Positions 35,083 through 44,446 of a stretch of DNA of 58,350 nt are shown piece by piece. A program made the position numbers and the translations under genes. The DNA is from Prevotella histicola JCM 15637 = DNF00424 (GTDB lineage Bacteria > Bacteroidota > Bacteroidia > Bacteroidales > Bacteroidaceae), in contig NZ_BAJX01000018.1 in the NCBI RefSeq assembly GCF_000613925.1, positions 1-58,350 on the forward strand, read 5' to 3'. Numbering within the stretch: the first letter of the stretch is position 1; each line of letters opens with the position of its first letter. The notes beneath the pieces were generated by a model, which searched no databases, was not told the DNA's origin, and saw only the letters and a program-made list of their open reading frames with translations.

Positions 35083-35634
35083 ATGATGAATAAAAAGAAG
35101 ATATTGAGCAAAGTATTGAGGTATGTTTTACCTCTTTACCTTTTTACTCTTTTGCCTTTGTCAGCTTCTGCGCAGAAGTTTGCACTAATTGATATGGAGT
35201 ATATTCTCCGTAATGTGCCTGCTTATGAGCGTGCTAACGAACAGTTAAATCAAGTCAGTAAGAAGTGGCAAGCTGAAGTTGAGGCTCTCAATACGGAAGC
35301 TTCTACAATGTATAAGAACTATCAGAACGAAGTTGTTTTCCTTTCTCAAGAACAAAAGAAGAAAAAACAAGAGGCTATTGTTGCAAAAGAAAAGCAAGCT
35401 TCAGACCTCAAGCGTAAGTATTTCGGTCCTGAAGGTGAACTTTTTAAGAAGCGTACGAGCTTGATAACCCCAATACAAGATGAAATCTATAATGCTGTCA
35501 AGGACATTGCTGACCAGCGTGGCTATAGTCTTGTAATTGATCGTTCTAGCAATTCTGCAGGTATAATCTATGGATCACCTAAGGTTGATATCAGCAATGA
35601 AGTATTACAGAAGCTTGGTTATTCAAATCAGTAA
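35083..35634 (+). CDS. Skp/OmpH-family periplasmic chaperone (1)
   Basis: About 183 aa from ATG 35083. An upstream TTG-initiated reading would add a basic leader and is rejected because the signal peptide (MMNKKKILSKVLRYVLPLYL..., cleavage near SASA-QKF) starts here. The mature part opens FALIDMEYILRNVPAYERA, the OmpH start, followed by a long lysine-rich coiled coil (about 60-140) and a C-terminal beta/alpha cap (YSLVIDRSSNSAGIIYGSP). Such trimers hold unfolded outer membrane proteins for BamA. Confidence 0.88.
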   Translation: MMNKKKILSKVLRYVLPLYLFTLLPLSASAQKFALIDMEYILRNVPAYERANEQLNQVSKKWQAEVEALNTEASTMYKNYQNEVVFLSQEQKKKKQEAIVAKEKQASDLKRKYFGPEGELFKKRTSLITPIQDEIYNAVKDIADQRGYSLVIDRSSNSAGIIYGSPKVDISNEVLQKLGYSNQ

Positions 35635-35666
35635 CGAGTTTATAAACAATTAAAACGATAAGAAAA

Positions 35667-36170
35667 ATGAAAAAGTTATTTTTAATGTTGATGCTCTGTG
35701 CACCGATGACATTGTTTGCACAGAAGTTTGGTCACTTAGATTCACAGGCTCTTCTCCAATCTCTTCCAGAGGCTACAGCTGTTCAGAGTAAGTTGGAGGC
35801 TAAAGGTAAAGTATATCAGAAGCAGCTTGAAGATATGCAGGCAGAACTTCAGCGTCAGGCAGATGCTTATGATAAGTCTAAGAGCACAATGAATGCAACA
35901 AAGCAGGCTGAAACAGAGAAGAACTTACAGGATATGTATAACAAGATCCAGCAGACAGCTCAGGACAACCAGAAGGCTTTCAATGAGGAGCAGCAGAAGC
36001 AACTTGGCCCTGTTCTTGAGAAAGTTCGTAATGCTATTGCAGCAGTAGCTAAGGCTGGTAACTATGTTTATATTATGGAAAAGGCAGCAGGCCAACCATT
36101 GTATATCAATGAAGCACTTAGCAAGGATATCACTGCAGAGGTTAAGGCCCAGCTGGCTAAGATGAAGTAA
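35667..36170 (+). CDS. Skp/OmpH-family periplasmic chaperone (2)
   Basis: 167 aa. Signal peptide MKKLFLMLMLCAPMTLFA, then QKFGHLDSQALLQSLPEATA, a coiled-coil arm rich in Gln and Lys (about 45-125), and a cap ending YVYIMEKAAGQPLYINEA. The length is close to Skp. It lies 32 bp after the first copy, and tandem skp genes after bamA are usual in Bacteroidota. A terminator separates it from the third copy. Confidence 0.9.
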   Translation: MKKLFLMLMLCAPMTLFAQKFGHLDSQALLQSLPEATAVQSKLEAKGKVYQKQLEDMQAELQRQADAYDKSKSTMNATKQAETEKNLQDMYNKIQQTAQDNQKAFNEEQQKQLGPVLEKVRNAIAAVAKAGNYVYIMEKAAGQPLYINEALSKDITAEVKAQLAKMK

Positions 36171-36241
36171 AAGTGAGAACGGGTGCCTTTGCCCCGTCAT
36201 TTATTCTCTTACCTTAATATTATAAAGTAAGAGATAGGGTG

Positions 36242-36283
36242 AGGTCACCGCATGAGTTTATATTCTTGCGATGACCTTTTTTT
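36242..36283 (+). terminator. internal terminator between skp-like genes 2 and 3
   Basis: AGGTCACCGCA pairs imperfectly with TGCGATGACCT around a 14-base loop, then seven T. It could attenuate transcription into the third chaperone gene and murI. Confidence 0.7.
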
Positions 36284-36304
36284 ATTCAGAGACATAAAAT
36301 ACAT

Positions 36305-36823
36305 ATGATGAAGAAATTATTCTTGTCCTTTGCTATGGTGTTGTTGCCGCTTATGGCAGCTGCTCAGCAAACGGTTCCAGTATTGAAATTCGCTTATTTT
36401 AGTTATGACAAAGTATTGCATGCGATGGCAGACTATGCTGCGGCGACACGTAGTTATAATGATTTAAAAGCAAAATATGATGCCGAAGCGAAGCGTTCTG
36501 CTGACGATTTTAATAGTCGTTATGAGGAATTTCTTGATGTGCAACGTAAGTTAGAGCCATCTATTCTTCGTAAAAGACAGGCCGAATTAGAAGAACTGAT
36601 GGATCGTAATGTGGCTTTCCGTAAGGAGACAGAACGCTTATTAAAGAAAGCAGAAGATGATATTTATGCTCCTGTTCGCAGAAAACTTGATGCAACAGTT
36701 CGTGGGATGGGGAAGGAAAGTGGCTATGCTTTCATTCTCAATTCAGATAATAATACTCTTTTGTATGTGGATACAGCGAAGGGAGAGGATATCACAGATG
36801 CACTCATTGCTGTGCTTAAGTAA
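36305..36823 (+). CDS. Skp/OmpH-like periplasmic protein (3), diverged
   Basis: 172 aa. Signal peptide cleaved near AAA-QQT. The mature part begins VLKFAYFSYDKVLHAMADYA, aligning with the OmpH start but with fewer conserved residues. A charged coiled coil (about 50-125) and the cap YAFILNSDNNTLLYVDTAKG follow. A third, more diverged member of the family; it may have its own clients. It sits after the terminator at 36242-36283 and 20 bp before murI. Confidence 0.82.
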   Translation: MMKKLFLSFAMVLLPLMAAAQQTVPVLKFAYFSYDKVLHAMADYAAATRSYNDLKAKYDAEAKRSADDFNSRYEEFLDVQRKLEPSILRKRQAELEELMDRNVAFRKETERLLKKAEDDIYAPVRRKLDATVRGMGKESGYAFILNSDNNTLLYVDTAKGEDITDALIAVLK

Positions 36824-36843
36824 GGTGAAAGGGTAAAAAGATA

Positions 36844-37683
36844 ATGACAAGCTATTCACAAGCACCAGGACCTATTGGAGTTTTTGATTCTGGTTATGGC
36901 GGTCTGACAATCTTACATGGTATTCGTCAGCTTCTTCCAGAGTACGATTATCTCTATCTAGGGGATAATGCTCGTGCACCTTATGGGTCACGTTCCTTTG
37001 ATGTTGTATATCAGTTTACGCGTCAGGCTGTTATGAAACTCTTTGAGTCAGGTTGTCAGTTGGTTATTTTGGGTTGTAATACGGCATCCGCAAAGGCTCT
37101 CCGTAGCATACAGCAGAATGATCTCCCGAAGCTTGATCCAAACAGAAGAGTGCTGGGAGTCATTCGTCCTACAGCTGAAATTATAGGTAAACTGACCCAT
37201 TCACAACATGTAGGTTTGTTAGCAACAGAGGGAACAGTAAAGAGTCATAGCTATAATATGGAGATTCAGAAGTTATGGCCAGATGTGAAAGTAACAGGTG
37301 TAGCTTGTCCTTTGTGGGTCCCGATTATAGAGAACAATGAAGCAGATAGCCCTGGAGCTGATTACTTTGTTAAGAAGCGTATTGATCATATTATGCGCCT
37401 TGACCCTGAAATAGATACTGTCATTCTTGGCTGTACTCATTACCCTATACTGATGTCGAAGATTTTGAAGCATGTGCCGCGTGGGATAAAAATAGTCCCA
37501 CAGGGAGAGTATGTTGCCGAAAGTCTTCAGGATTACCTTCATCGTCATCCTGACATGGAGCGTCGTTGTACGAAGCATGGTACCGTGAAGTATCTTACAA
37601 CAGAGAATCCTGAGAAGTTTAAAGAGAGTGCTCGTATCTTTCTTAATGATGAGATTAGTGTAGAACATGTTGACTTGGAATAA
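36844..37683 (+). CDS. murI: glutamate racemase
   Basis: 279 aa. Interconverts L- and D-glutamate for peptidoglycan. Conserved PIGVFDSGYGGLTIL (Asp15), the first catalytic Cys in LGCNTASAKAL (near 79), the second in ILGCTHYPIL (near 198), and LYLGDNARAPYG. Full length for the family. It follows the third Skp-like gene within the same unit. Confidence 0.94.
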   Translation: MTSYSQAPGPIGVFDSGYGGLTILHGIRQLLPEYDYLYLGDNARAPYGSRSFDVVYQFTRQAVMKLFESGCQLVILGCNTASAKALRSIQQNDLPKLDPNRRVLGVIRPTAEIIGKLTHSQHVGLLATEGTVKSHSYNMEIQKLWPDVKVTGVACPLWVPIIENNEADSPGADYFVKKRIDHIMRLDPEIDTVILGCTHYPILMSKILKHVPRGIKIVPQGEYVAESLQDYLHRHPDMERRCTKHGTVKYLTTENPEKFKESARIFLNDEISVEHVDLE

Positions 37684-37738
37684 GACGGATTGTGCAATAA
37701 ACATTTTACAATACCGTTAGTTAAGAACTAAAAGATAT

Positions 37739-39208
37739 ATGATGAAGAAATTAACTATATTATTCCTTCTTGCATCCGTCGTGATGATGGCAGCATGTTC
37801 CGATGATGATTCTTTCTCAACATCAACTGGTAATCTTCTGTCTTTTTCGACAGATACACTGCGACTTGATACTACATTCTCGAACGTTCCAACACCAACG
37901 AAAACCTTTTGGGTCTATAATAACTCTGGTGATGGCTTACGTTTGGCAAACGTAAGATTGGCACAAGGAAACCAGACAGGCTTTCGTGTGAATGTCGATG
38001 GGATAAGTCTTGATGCTTCTAATGGCTATCAGGCAAACAATCTTGAGGTGCGTAATAAAGATAGTATTCGGGTCTTTGTAGAGATGACATCGCCTATTAA
38101 TAGTGCTACTACCCCACAGCAGATTACGGATAATCTCATCTTTACGCTTGAGAGTGGTGTACAACAGAAGGTGAATCTCAATGTCTATAGTTGGGATGCG
38201 GAGCTCCTGAAAGGATTAAACGTGACTACGAATACGACTCTTACAGGTTCAAAGCCTATTGTTTTACAGGACACGTTAAAGGTTACTGCTGGTGCAACAC
38301 TGACCATTCCTGCAGGAACAACACTCTATTTCTCCAACAAAGCTGCTATAGACGTACATGGAACATTACGTTGTGAGGGTACGGCTGATAACCCTGTGGT
38401 GCTTCGTGGCGATCGTCTTGACTGGATGTTCTCTTATCTTCCATATGATCGTGTGAGCGGACAGTGGAGGGGAATACACTTCCATAAGGACAGTTACGAC
38501 AATGTTCTCATGTATACTGATCTTCATTCTGCCTATGATGGTATTGTTTGTGACAGTTCAAACACAGCACAACAGAAGCTTTTGCTTGCCAACTCTACTG
38601 TCCATAACTGTCAAGGATATGGTTTACAGGCGGTAGGTAGTACGGTTGAAGCTTATAACACTCAGTTTTCCAACACACTAATGGATTGTGCTTCCTTCCT
38701 TGGTGGTAAGACAACGTTAACACATTGCACCTTTGCTCAGTTCTATCCTTTCGATGGAAATCGTGGGGCTGCACTCCGTATCAGCAATCATTTGGGCGAC
38801 AAGGAGTATGCTTTACAGAGCTTTGATATCGTAAACTCTTTGATTACAGGATACGCTGATGATGTTGTAATGGTTGATAATAGGGATAATATGATGGCTA
38901 ACTATCAGTTTGATCATTGTATATTACGCACTGATAAGCCTAAGGATACAGCGTTACTTACTCATTTTACGGATGTGATATGGGAGAACACGAAGGATTA
39001 TCCATCAGGTGGTGAGAAACAGTTTGTTATGGTTGATGCAGACAAACAGCGTTTCAACTTCCACCTTTTGAAGCTAAGAGATGGAGAGAAATTGGCTGCT
39101 GTTGATGCTGGTAAGGTCCTGAATGATACTCGTTTTGCGAAAGATCATGATGGTAAGCCACGTGATAATAAGCCGGATATAGGATGTTATGAGCTGATGA
39201 GTAATTAA
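37739..39208 (+). CDS. lipoprotein with right-handed beta-helix repeats
   Basis: 489 aa. Lipoprotein signal with Cys20 in VMMAACSDDD. An N-terminal beta-sandwich-like domain (about 30-150) is followed by TLTIPAGTTLYFSNKAAIDV, then parallel beta-helix rungs (about 180-400; LLLANSTVHNCQGYGLQAVG, TLTHCTFAQF, SFDIVNSLITGYADDVVMVD). The C-terminal KPDIGCYEL is the usual end of beta-helix/choice-of-anchor proteins. It is probably surface- or periplasm-attached and may bind polysaccharide; no lyase residues can be assigned. Located between murI and cdd. Confidence 0.8.
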   Translation: MMKKLTILFLLASVVMMAACSDDDSFSTSTGNLLSFSTDTLRLDTTFSNVPTPTKTFWVYNNSGDGLRLANVRLAQGNQTGFRVNVDGISLDASNGYQANNLEVRNKDSIRVFVEMTSPINSATTPQQITDNLIFTLESGVQQKVNLNVYSWDAELLKGLNVTTNTTLTGSKPIVLQDTLKVTAGATLTIPAGTTLYFSNKAAIDVHGTLRCEGTADNPVVLRGDRLDWMFSYLPYDRVSGQWRGIHFHKDSYDNVLMYTDLHSAYDGIVCDSSNTAQQKLLLANSTVHNCQGYGLQAVGSTVEAYNTQFSNTLMDCASFLGGKTTLTHCTFAQFYPFDGNRGAALRISNHLGDKEYALQSFDIVNSLITGYADDVVMVDNRDNMMANYQFDHCILRTDKPKDTALLTHFTDVIWENTKDYPSGGEKQFVMVDADKQRFNFHLLKLRDGEKLAAVDAGKVLNDTRFAKDHDGKPRDNKPDIGCYELMSN

Positions 39209-39243
39209 CTTATTAGTCTCCCAGTCATAAGACAAATACATAA

Positions 39244-39723
39244 ATGAAGACAATAGACCTAAGTATAAAGATTGGTTTCGGCACTTTTGATGAACTATCT
39301 GCTGATGATCAACATCTCATTCAGACAGCTATAGCGGCTACAGAGAACAGCTATTCCCCTTATAGTCGTTTTCAGGTTGGGGCTGCTTTACGCCTTGCCA
39401 ATGGCAAAGAAGTTATGGGTGCTAATCAGGAAAATGCTGCATTCCCATCGGGATTATGTGCTGAACGTTCTGCAATATTCGCTGCACAGTCAAATTATCC
39501 AGACCAACCTGTAACGGCTCTTGCCATTGCTGCCCGTAATGAGTACGGGTTGATGCACGATCCGATAGTTCCTTGCGGAGCCTGTCGACAGGTAATCTTA
39601 GAGATAGAAGATCGATACAAACAGCCCATCCGTATCCTTCTTTATGGTACAGGAGGCGTCTATGTTATCAATACAGTAAAGGAACTTCTCCCTCTACAGT
39701 TTGTAAGTGAATCAATGAAGTAA
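39244..39723 (+). CDS. cdd: cytidine deaminase
   Basis: 159 aa. Zinc-dependent deamination of cytidine/deoxycytidine to uridine. Catalytic signature GLCAERSAIFAA (zinc Cys and Glu) and zinc ligands PCGACRQVI; SPYSRFQVGAAL precedes. Homotetramer-type length. 35 bp after the lipoprotein gene and 18 bp before the DUF4250-like gene. Confidence 0.92.
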   Translation: MKTIDLSIKIGFGTFDELSADDQHLIQTAIAATENSYSPYSRFQVGAALRLANGKEVMGANQENAAFPSGLCAERSAIFAAQSNYPDQPVTALAIAARNEYGLMHDPIVPCGACRQVILEIEDRYKQPIRILLYGTGGVYVINTVKELLPLQFVSESMK

Positions 39724-39741
39724 GTTAATAGAATAAAGAAT

Positions 39742-39942
39742 ATGGATAAGTTACCACAGGATCCAGCGATCCTTGTAAGTAGTGCAAACATGCTACTGCG
39801 TGATGAAGAGTTTGATTCTTTGGAATCACTCTGTTATAATTTCGGCGAAGATGTTGATAAACTTAAGTCTCGTCTACATGATGCAGGCTTCGTATATAGT
39901 GAAGAACAGCATCAGTTTCGCCCAATTGGTTTTGATGAATAA
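39742..39942 (+). CDS. DUF4250-like small protein
   Basis: 66 aa soluble protein starting MDKLPQDPAILVSSANMLLR, with LCYNFGEDVDKLKSRLHDAG in the middle. This matches my memory of the DUF4250 family, small helical proteins of unknown function. Last gene of the run, followed by a strong terminator 48 bp on. Confidence 0.75.
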   Translation: MDKLPQDPAILVSSANMLLRDEEFDSLESLCYNFGEDVDKLKSRLHDAGFVYSEEQHQFRPIGFDE

Positions 39943-39990
39943 TAAAGGAAACGTTCTAATATAAATCATAAGGAACGTGCATAGCATATG

Positions 39991-40027
39991 GACTCCCAAG
40001 CCTATAGAAAGGTTTGGGAGTCTTTTT
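39991..40027 (+). terminator. intrinsic terminator after the DUF4250-like gene
   Basis: GACTCCCAAGCCT pairs with AGGTTTGGGAGTC (one G:T) around a 7-base loop, followed by a T run. Confidence 0.85.
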
Positions 40028-40134
40028 GTCTATGCTTTTACTTGTTTCAGACAGTGCTTCGTATGGCTGAAGCACATGTCTCATGTTCGCCTGATCATGG
40101 TGGGAATAAGAAATCATAATGGTTACAGAATGAC

Positions 40135-40210
40135 AAGGCGTATGATATAAAACTGCAAGGCGTATATTGGCGCATTCAAAGTAGTGGTAAAAAACAGAGC
40201 TGAGGCGTAT
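40135..40210. repeat. degenerate 22-bp-period array (array I)
   Basis: AAGGCGTAT recurs at 40135 and 40157 (22 bp apart), and a GAGGCGTAT copy lies at 40202, 45 bp on (about two periods). Related GGCG words fall between. It lies in the convergent gap between the DUF4250-like gene and ybjQ, flanked by terminators on both sides. The weakest array in the window. The 400-bp gap has no gene. Confidence 0.45.
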
Positions 40211-40269
40211 TATTAAAACGAAATCAGATAAGTATGAATATTTCTCATAGTGTTAAAGGGTTGTATAAG

Positions 40270-40305
40270 AAAAGAGGATACGCCTCTAAAAGCGTATCCT
40301 CTTTT
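40270..40305. terminator. terminator facing the ybjQ-like gene
   Basis: AAAAGAGGATACGC/GCGTATCCTCTTTT, a 14-bp perfect stem with an 8-base loop; symmetric A/T flanks allow use on both strands. It lies 38 bp beyond the ybjQ stop. Confidence 0.8.
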
Positions 40306-40342
40306 TGTTTTTGTAGGCTGATTGTTTACTGTAAGTTCGTGG

Positions 40343-40660
40343 TTAGATTCTTACAGCTGTGCCAGAACAGGTGACCATGAGCATAGAACCACCCTGCCCA
40401 ACAGTCTCATAATCAAGGTCAATACCCACAATGGCGTTAGCACCAAGCTCTTCGGCACGTTGGATCATCTCTTGTATAGAAGTGTCTTTGCCCTCTCGAA
40501 GCACCTTTTCATAGGACCCACTGCGTCCACCTATGATGTCTCTGATGCCTGCAAGGAAGTCTTTAAATGCGTTAGCACCGATGATAGTCTCTCCAGTTAC
40601 AATACCTTTGTACTCAATAATAGGGTGACCTTCAATGGTCGGGGTTGTTGTGATAATCAT
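40343..40660 (-). CDS. YbjQ/UPF0145 family protein
   Basis: 105 aa. The whole length matches the heavy-metal-binding-like YbjQ fold: [55 protein letters not shown], and [13 protein letters not shown]. These proteins form pentamers; their function is unsettled. Monocistronic on the minus strand, divergent from cysS. Confidence 0.9.
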   Translation of the reverse strand: MIITTTPTIEGHPIIEYKGIVTGETIIGANAFKDFLAGIRDIIGGRSGSYEKVLREGKDTSIQEMIQRAEELGANAIVGIDLDYETVGQGGSMLMVTCSGTAVRI

Positions 40661-40729
40661 AATCCTAAGTTTTTTATTGATTAAACATTCATTTTTTCAG
40701 TTTGGTTGATATCTCTTGTGGATATGAAG

Positions 40730-40737
40730 CAAAGATA
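40730..40737 (-). promoter_or_regulatory. -7 element of ybjQ-like gene
   Basis: TATCTTTG on the minus strand, 70 bp before the ATG. Confidence 0.5.
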
Positions 40738-40780
40738 ATAAAAAATCAGCATAGGCGTGTTATGACTGACAATATTTTTG

Positions 40781-40788
40781 TAATTTTG
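40781..40788 (+). promoter_or_regulatory. -7 element of cysS
   Basis: TAATTTTG, 27 bp before the cysS ATG; no clear -33 box. Confidence 0.5.
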
Positions 40789-40814
40789 CATCATTAAGTA
40801 ATAGACAACTGATT

Positions 40815-42302
40815 ATGCAAGACTTAGTTATTTACAATACACTGCATCGTAAGAAGGAACTTTTTCAGCCGATAGCAGCGCCAAACGTGGGAATGTATGT
40901 CTGCGGACCAACTGTTTACGGTGATCCACACTTAGGACATGCTCGCCCAGCAATAACGTTTGATATTCTTTTCCGTTATCTTAAGCACATCGGTTATAAG
41001 GTTCGTTATGTCCGGAACATCACTGATGTAGGGCATTTAGAGCATGATGCTGATGAAGGTGATGATAAGATAGAGAAGAAAGCACGCCTTGAACAGTTGG
41101 AACCAATGGAGATTGCGCAGTATTATACGAACCGTTATCATGACGCGATGCGTGCTCTTAATGTGCTTCCACCAAGCATTGAACCTCATGCGACGGGACA
41201 TATCATTGAGCAGGAGGAGCTTGTCAAGGAGATTCTTGCCAATGGTTATGCTTATGAAAGCAATGGTAGTATCTACTTTGATGTGGAGAAATATGATAAG
41301 GATCACCACTATGGCATCCTCTCTGGGCGTAATCTTAGCGACATGATCAATAACTCTCGCGAGTTAGCAGGTGTCGGTGAGAAGCATAATCAGGTTGACT
41401 TTGCGCTTTGGAAGCGTGCTATGCCCGAGCATATCATGCGTTGGCCATCGCCATGGAGTAATGGTTTCCCTGGCTGGCACTGCGAGTGTACGGCTATGGG
41501 ACGTAAGTATTTGGGTGATCACTTTGATATTCACGGTGGTGGAATGGACCTTATCTTCCCCCATCATGAGTGTGAAATAGCTCAAGCTGTGGCTTCACAA
41601 GGCGACCAAATGGTGAAATATTGGATGCATAACAATATGATTACCATCAACGGACAGAAGATGGGCAAGTCTTTAGGGAACTTTATTACACTTGAACAGT
41701 TCTTTACTGGCAAGCATGATACGCTCTCTCAGGCTTATTCTCCAATGACAATTCGTTTCTTTATCCTCTCTGCTCACTATCGTGGGACCGTTGATTTCTC
41801 CAATGAAGCACTGCAAGCAGCAGAGAAAGGATACGAACGTTTGATGAATGGTATCGAGGATTTAGCACGCATTCAGCCTTCTGCTGCATCTGATGAGAAT
41901 ACAAAGACGTTCGTTGCTGGGCTTCGTCAGAAGTGTTATGATGCGATGAATGACGACCTTATGACGCCTGCTGTCATATCAAATCTTTTCGAAGCTTGTC
42001 ATCTTGTGAACACTATTGTCGATCATAAGGCACAGATTTCTGCTGATGATTTACAGGAGTTGACGGATACGATGAAGCTCTTTGCCTTCGATATCCTTGG
42101 TCTTCAGAATGAGCGTGGAGCCAATAATGATGCTCGTGAGGAAGCTTATGGCAAGGTTGTTGATATGGTTCTCGACCTTCGTGCTAAGGCTAAAGCGGAG
42201 AAAAACTGGGCTGTCAGTGACCAGATTCGTGACTCTTTGGCGGCTGCAGGGTTCCAGGTTAAGGACACTAAGGACGGTGTTACGTGGAAGCTCGACCGCT
42301 AA
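40815..42302 (+). CDS. cysS: cysteinyl-tRNA synthetase
   Basis: 495 aa class I synthetase. HIGH motif HLGH at 39-42, KMSKS motif KMGKS near 282-286, zinc ligands Cys30, Cys in WHCECTAMG (near 222) and His in FPHHECE (near 247). The C-terminal DALR-type and small helical domains are intact. Monocistronic, with a terminator just after the stop. Confidence 0.96.
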   Translation: MQDLVIYNTLHRKKELFQPIAAPNVGMYVCGPTVYGDPHLGHARPAITFDILFRYLKHIGYKVRYVRNITDVGHLEHDADEGDDKIEKKARLEQLEPMEIAQYYTNRYHDAMRALNVLPPSIEPHATGHIIEQEELVKEILANGYAYESNGSIYFDVEKYDKDHHYGILSGRNLSDMINNSRELAGVGEKHNQVDFALWKRAMPEHIMRWPSPWSNGFPGWHCECTAMGRKYLGDHFDIHGGGMDLIFPHHECEIAQAVASQGDQMVKYWMHNNMITINGQKMGKSLGNFITLEQFFTGKHDTLSQAYSPMTIRFFILSAHYRGTVDFSNEALQAAEKGYERLMNGIEDLARIQPSAASDENTKTFVAGLRQKCYDAMNDDLMTPAVISNLFEACHLVNTIVDHKAQISADDLQELTDTMKLFAFDILGLQNERGANNDAREEAYGKVVDMVLDLRAKAKAEKNWAVSDQIRDSLAAAGFQVKDTKDGVTWKLDR

Positions 42303-42320
42303 TTAAGATATAAGGAACAA

Positions 42321-42361
42321 GTCCCCTAACCTTGCTTTTGTAAAGGTTAGGGGGCTTTTCT
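42321..42361 (+). terminator. intrinsic terminator of cysS
   Basis: CCCCTAACCTT pairs with AAGGTTAGGGG around a 9-base loop, then a T-rich tract. Confidence 0.82.
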
Positions 42362-42454
42362 TTTGCCTTTATGATGGTAGATAATCTATTATTAAAATCA
42401 TAAATAGTATAGACAAAATCCTTAACAGTTGTTTCTGTTCCCACATTTTATATA

Positions 42455-42462
42455 TATCTTTG
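42455..42462 (+). promoter_or_regulatory. -7 element, first secreted paralogue
   Basis: TATCTTTG within a longer block that is duplicated ahead of the second paralogue (around 43533): ATTTTATATATATCTTTGCA and the following bases to the start codon are nearly identical. Confidence 0.7.
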
Positions 42463-42507
42463 CAGTACTAATAAAAGAACTTTCAACTAAAACGAATAAT
42501 AATAATA

Positions 42508-43197
42508 ATGAAAAAGCTTCATGTAATCATGTTGACACTACTCATGTTGTTGGTAGGTGTCGTATCAATTAATGCTAAAGACAAGAAGGAAGAGCCCGTA
42601 CAGTGTGTCATTACACTTCAAAATGGCGACAAAGTATCAGGTTATGTCTTTAATGTAAAAACAACAAAGGTTATGGCAAGTATGTATGGACAGAACGTTA
42701 TCGCCTTGCAGACACTGTTCGTATCACCTTCAATGACGGGGAAGATCACAAAATATACAGCTGATGATGTTAAGGAATTTGAGGTAACTGTTGAGGGAAA
42801 GACAATGAAGTTCCTTTCACTCTATACCACTAAGGTGTTTACGATGCCTAAGGACTTGAAGCCAACAAACCATCGTTACTTCTGGCAAGTAGCTTATGAA
42901 GGAAAGGATGTGATAGGTCTCTTGTCTCCAACCATTGATAGAAGCTACAATCCTTGGACTGGTACAAAGATTGAAGAGTCAATAGCTTTCTCTTATTGTC
43001 TTAAAGGTGACAACGTAGCTGTGACTTATTTTGTACCAGAATCAGGTTCACGTGCATGGCCAAAGAAAACACTTCGCATGTGTTTCGAGCGTTTCCCAAA
43101 GATGGATGAGTATCTGGAGAGCGATGCTTTCTCACTGAAAGACATGAAGAAACACCCTCTTGACCTGCTCAGAGTATTGGAGCGTAAACTGAAATAA
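42508..43197 (+). CDS. secreted protein of unknown function, paralogue 1
   Basis: 229 aa. Signal peptide MKKLHVIMLTLLMLLVGVVS, cleavage near INA-KDK. The mature part starts with a beta-rich segment (VQCVITLQNGDKVSGYVFNV) reminiscent of small barrel-like or PDZ-adjacent domains, then FRYFW-type aromatic blocks, and ends with a basic helix (DMKKHPLDLLRVLERKLK). I recognise no family. The next gene is a full-length paralogue in tandem, including the promoter. The ending CFERFPKMDEYL plus the last 25 residues are almost identical between them. Confidence 0.7.
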   Translation: MKKLHVIMLTLLMLLVGVVSINAKDKKEEPVQCVITLQNGDKVSGYVFNVKTTKVMASMYGQNVIALQTLFVSPSMTGKITKYTADDVKEFEVTVEGKTMKFLSLYTTKVFTMPKDLKPTNHRYFWQVAYEGKDVIGLLSPTIDRSYNPWTGTKIEESIAFSYCLKGDNVAVTYFVPESGSRAWPKKTLRMCFERFPKMDEYLESDAFSLKDMKKHPLDLLRVLERKLK

Positions 43198-43370
43198 AGG
43201 CTCTTTTCTCCTTATTTTAGTTTACTATTGAGAGAGAATAAAAAATCATTTCCCTCTTTCAAAGCCTCTTCATGGATAAGTAAGGGGAGAGAACTGTGAT
43301 ATAAATATAGAAAGTCTATTATCCAATAGGGAACTTTCTATTTCTTAAAAGATTGACAATAGTAAATTAA

Positions 43371-43410
43371 GAAGTGCTCTTTTGAAGGTCAAAAAGAGCA
43401 CTTCTTTTTT
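43371..43410 (+). terminator. intrinsic terminator between the paralogues
   Basis: GAAGTGCTCTTTT pairs with AAAAAGAGCACTTC around a short loop, followed by six T. It separates the two tandem genes into independent units. The rest of this 388-bp gap holds a second small hairpin (ATAGAAAGT/ACTTTCTAT, 43306-43341) and the second promoter. Confidence 0.82.
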
Positions 43411-43532
43411 GCTCCTATATATTTACAGAGACTTCTATGGCTCTAATATTCTTAAATTTATGGTGTTATTTGACTTGTAAAGTAGTACCAATAAAACCGA
43501 TATGTCTTTTTCTTCGTTTCACATTTTATATA

Positions 43533-43540
43533 TATCTTTG
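43533..43540 (+). promoter_or_regulatory. -7 element, second secreted paralogue
   Basis: TATCTTTG in the duplicated promoter block; 46 bp before the ATG. Confidence 0.7.
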
Positions 43541-43585
43541 CAGTATTAATAAAAGAACTTTTAACTAAAACAAATAAAAAGAGTT

Positions 43586-44275
43586 ATGAAAAAGCTTCAT
43601 GTTATCATGTTAACCCTACTAATGCTCTTGGTAGGTGTCGTATCAATTAGTGCTAAAGAGAAAGAGAAGTTCACTCCTTTGCCTTGTGTTCTTACGCTCA
43701 ATGATGGTAGTAAAGTGTCGGGTTACTTGGTTAACTTTAAGAAAGCAAGGGTGATGGCAAGTGTATATGGTCAGAATATTTATAATATACAGACCTTGTT
43801 TATTGCACCAACACCAACAGGAAAGGAGACAAAATACGAAGCTGATGATGCAAAGGAGTTGGAGTTAACAAAGGATGGAAAGCAAATTAAATACTTATCT
43901 TTATATGCTTGTAAGATCTTTTCGATGCCTAAGAGCCTGAAGAAAACAAATCATAAGTACTTTTGGGAGCAGACTTATGAGGGGAAAGAGGTACTTGGCT
44001 TTATGTCTCCTACAGTAGATTATAGTAGTAGTGGTAGTACATTTTACATCGAAGAGTCAATAGCTTTCTCTTATTGTCTTAAAAGTGATGATGTTGTTGT
44101 GACTTATTACGTTCCTGAAACAGGTATACGTATATCGGCAAAAAAGACACTTCTTTCGTGTTTCGAGCGTTTCCCAAAGATGGATGAGTATCTGCAAAGC
44201 GATGCTTTCTCACTGAAAGACATGAAGAAACATCCTCTTGACCTGCTCAGAGTTTTGGAGCGTAAACTGAAGTAA
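43586..44275 (+). CDS. secreted protein of unknown function, paralogue 2
   Basis: 229 aa, the same length as paralogue 1. The signal peptide is nearly identical (MKKLHVIMLTLLMLLVGVVS, then ISAK). The middle is clearly homologous but diverged (LPCVLTLNDGSKVSGYLVNF; FSMPKSLKKTNHKYFW). The C-terminal 38 residues from CFERFPKMDEYL differ at one position (E to Q). Identity concentrated at both ends with a diverged middle suggests duplication followed by gene conversion or selection on the ends. Function unknown. Confidence 0.7.
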   Translation: MKKLHVIMLTLLMLLVGVVSISAKEKEKFTPLPCVLTLNDGSKVSGYLVNFKKARVMASVYGQNIYNIQTLFIAPTPTGKETKYEADDAKELELTKDGKQIKYLSLYACKIFSMPKSLKKTNHKYFWEQTYEGKEVLGFMSPTVDYSSSGSTFYIEESIAFSYCLKSDDVVVTYYVPETGIRISAKKTLLSCFERFPKMDEYLQSDAFSLKDMKKHPLDLLRVLERKLK

Positions 44276-44446
44276 AGGCTTGTTCCCTCTGTCTTAATAA
44301 ACCCAAGAGAGAGGGAAGGGGCTGAAATCTTGAAGTTGGAAAAACCTTTACAAAAAAGAGAAGACGACAGAGTACATTTTAAGGAGAAATCGATTTTTAA
44401 TGACTTTGTAACCTTCAGATTATCAAAGGATTGTAGATGGCAAAGT

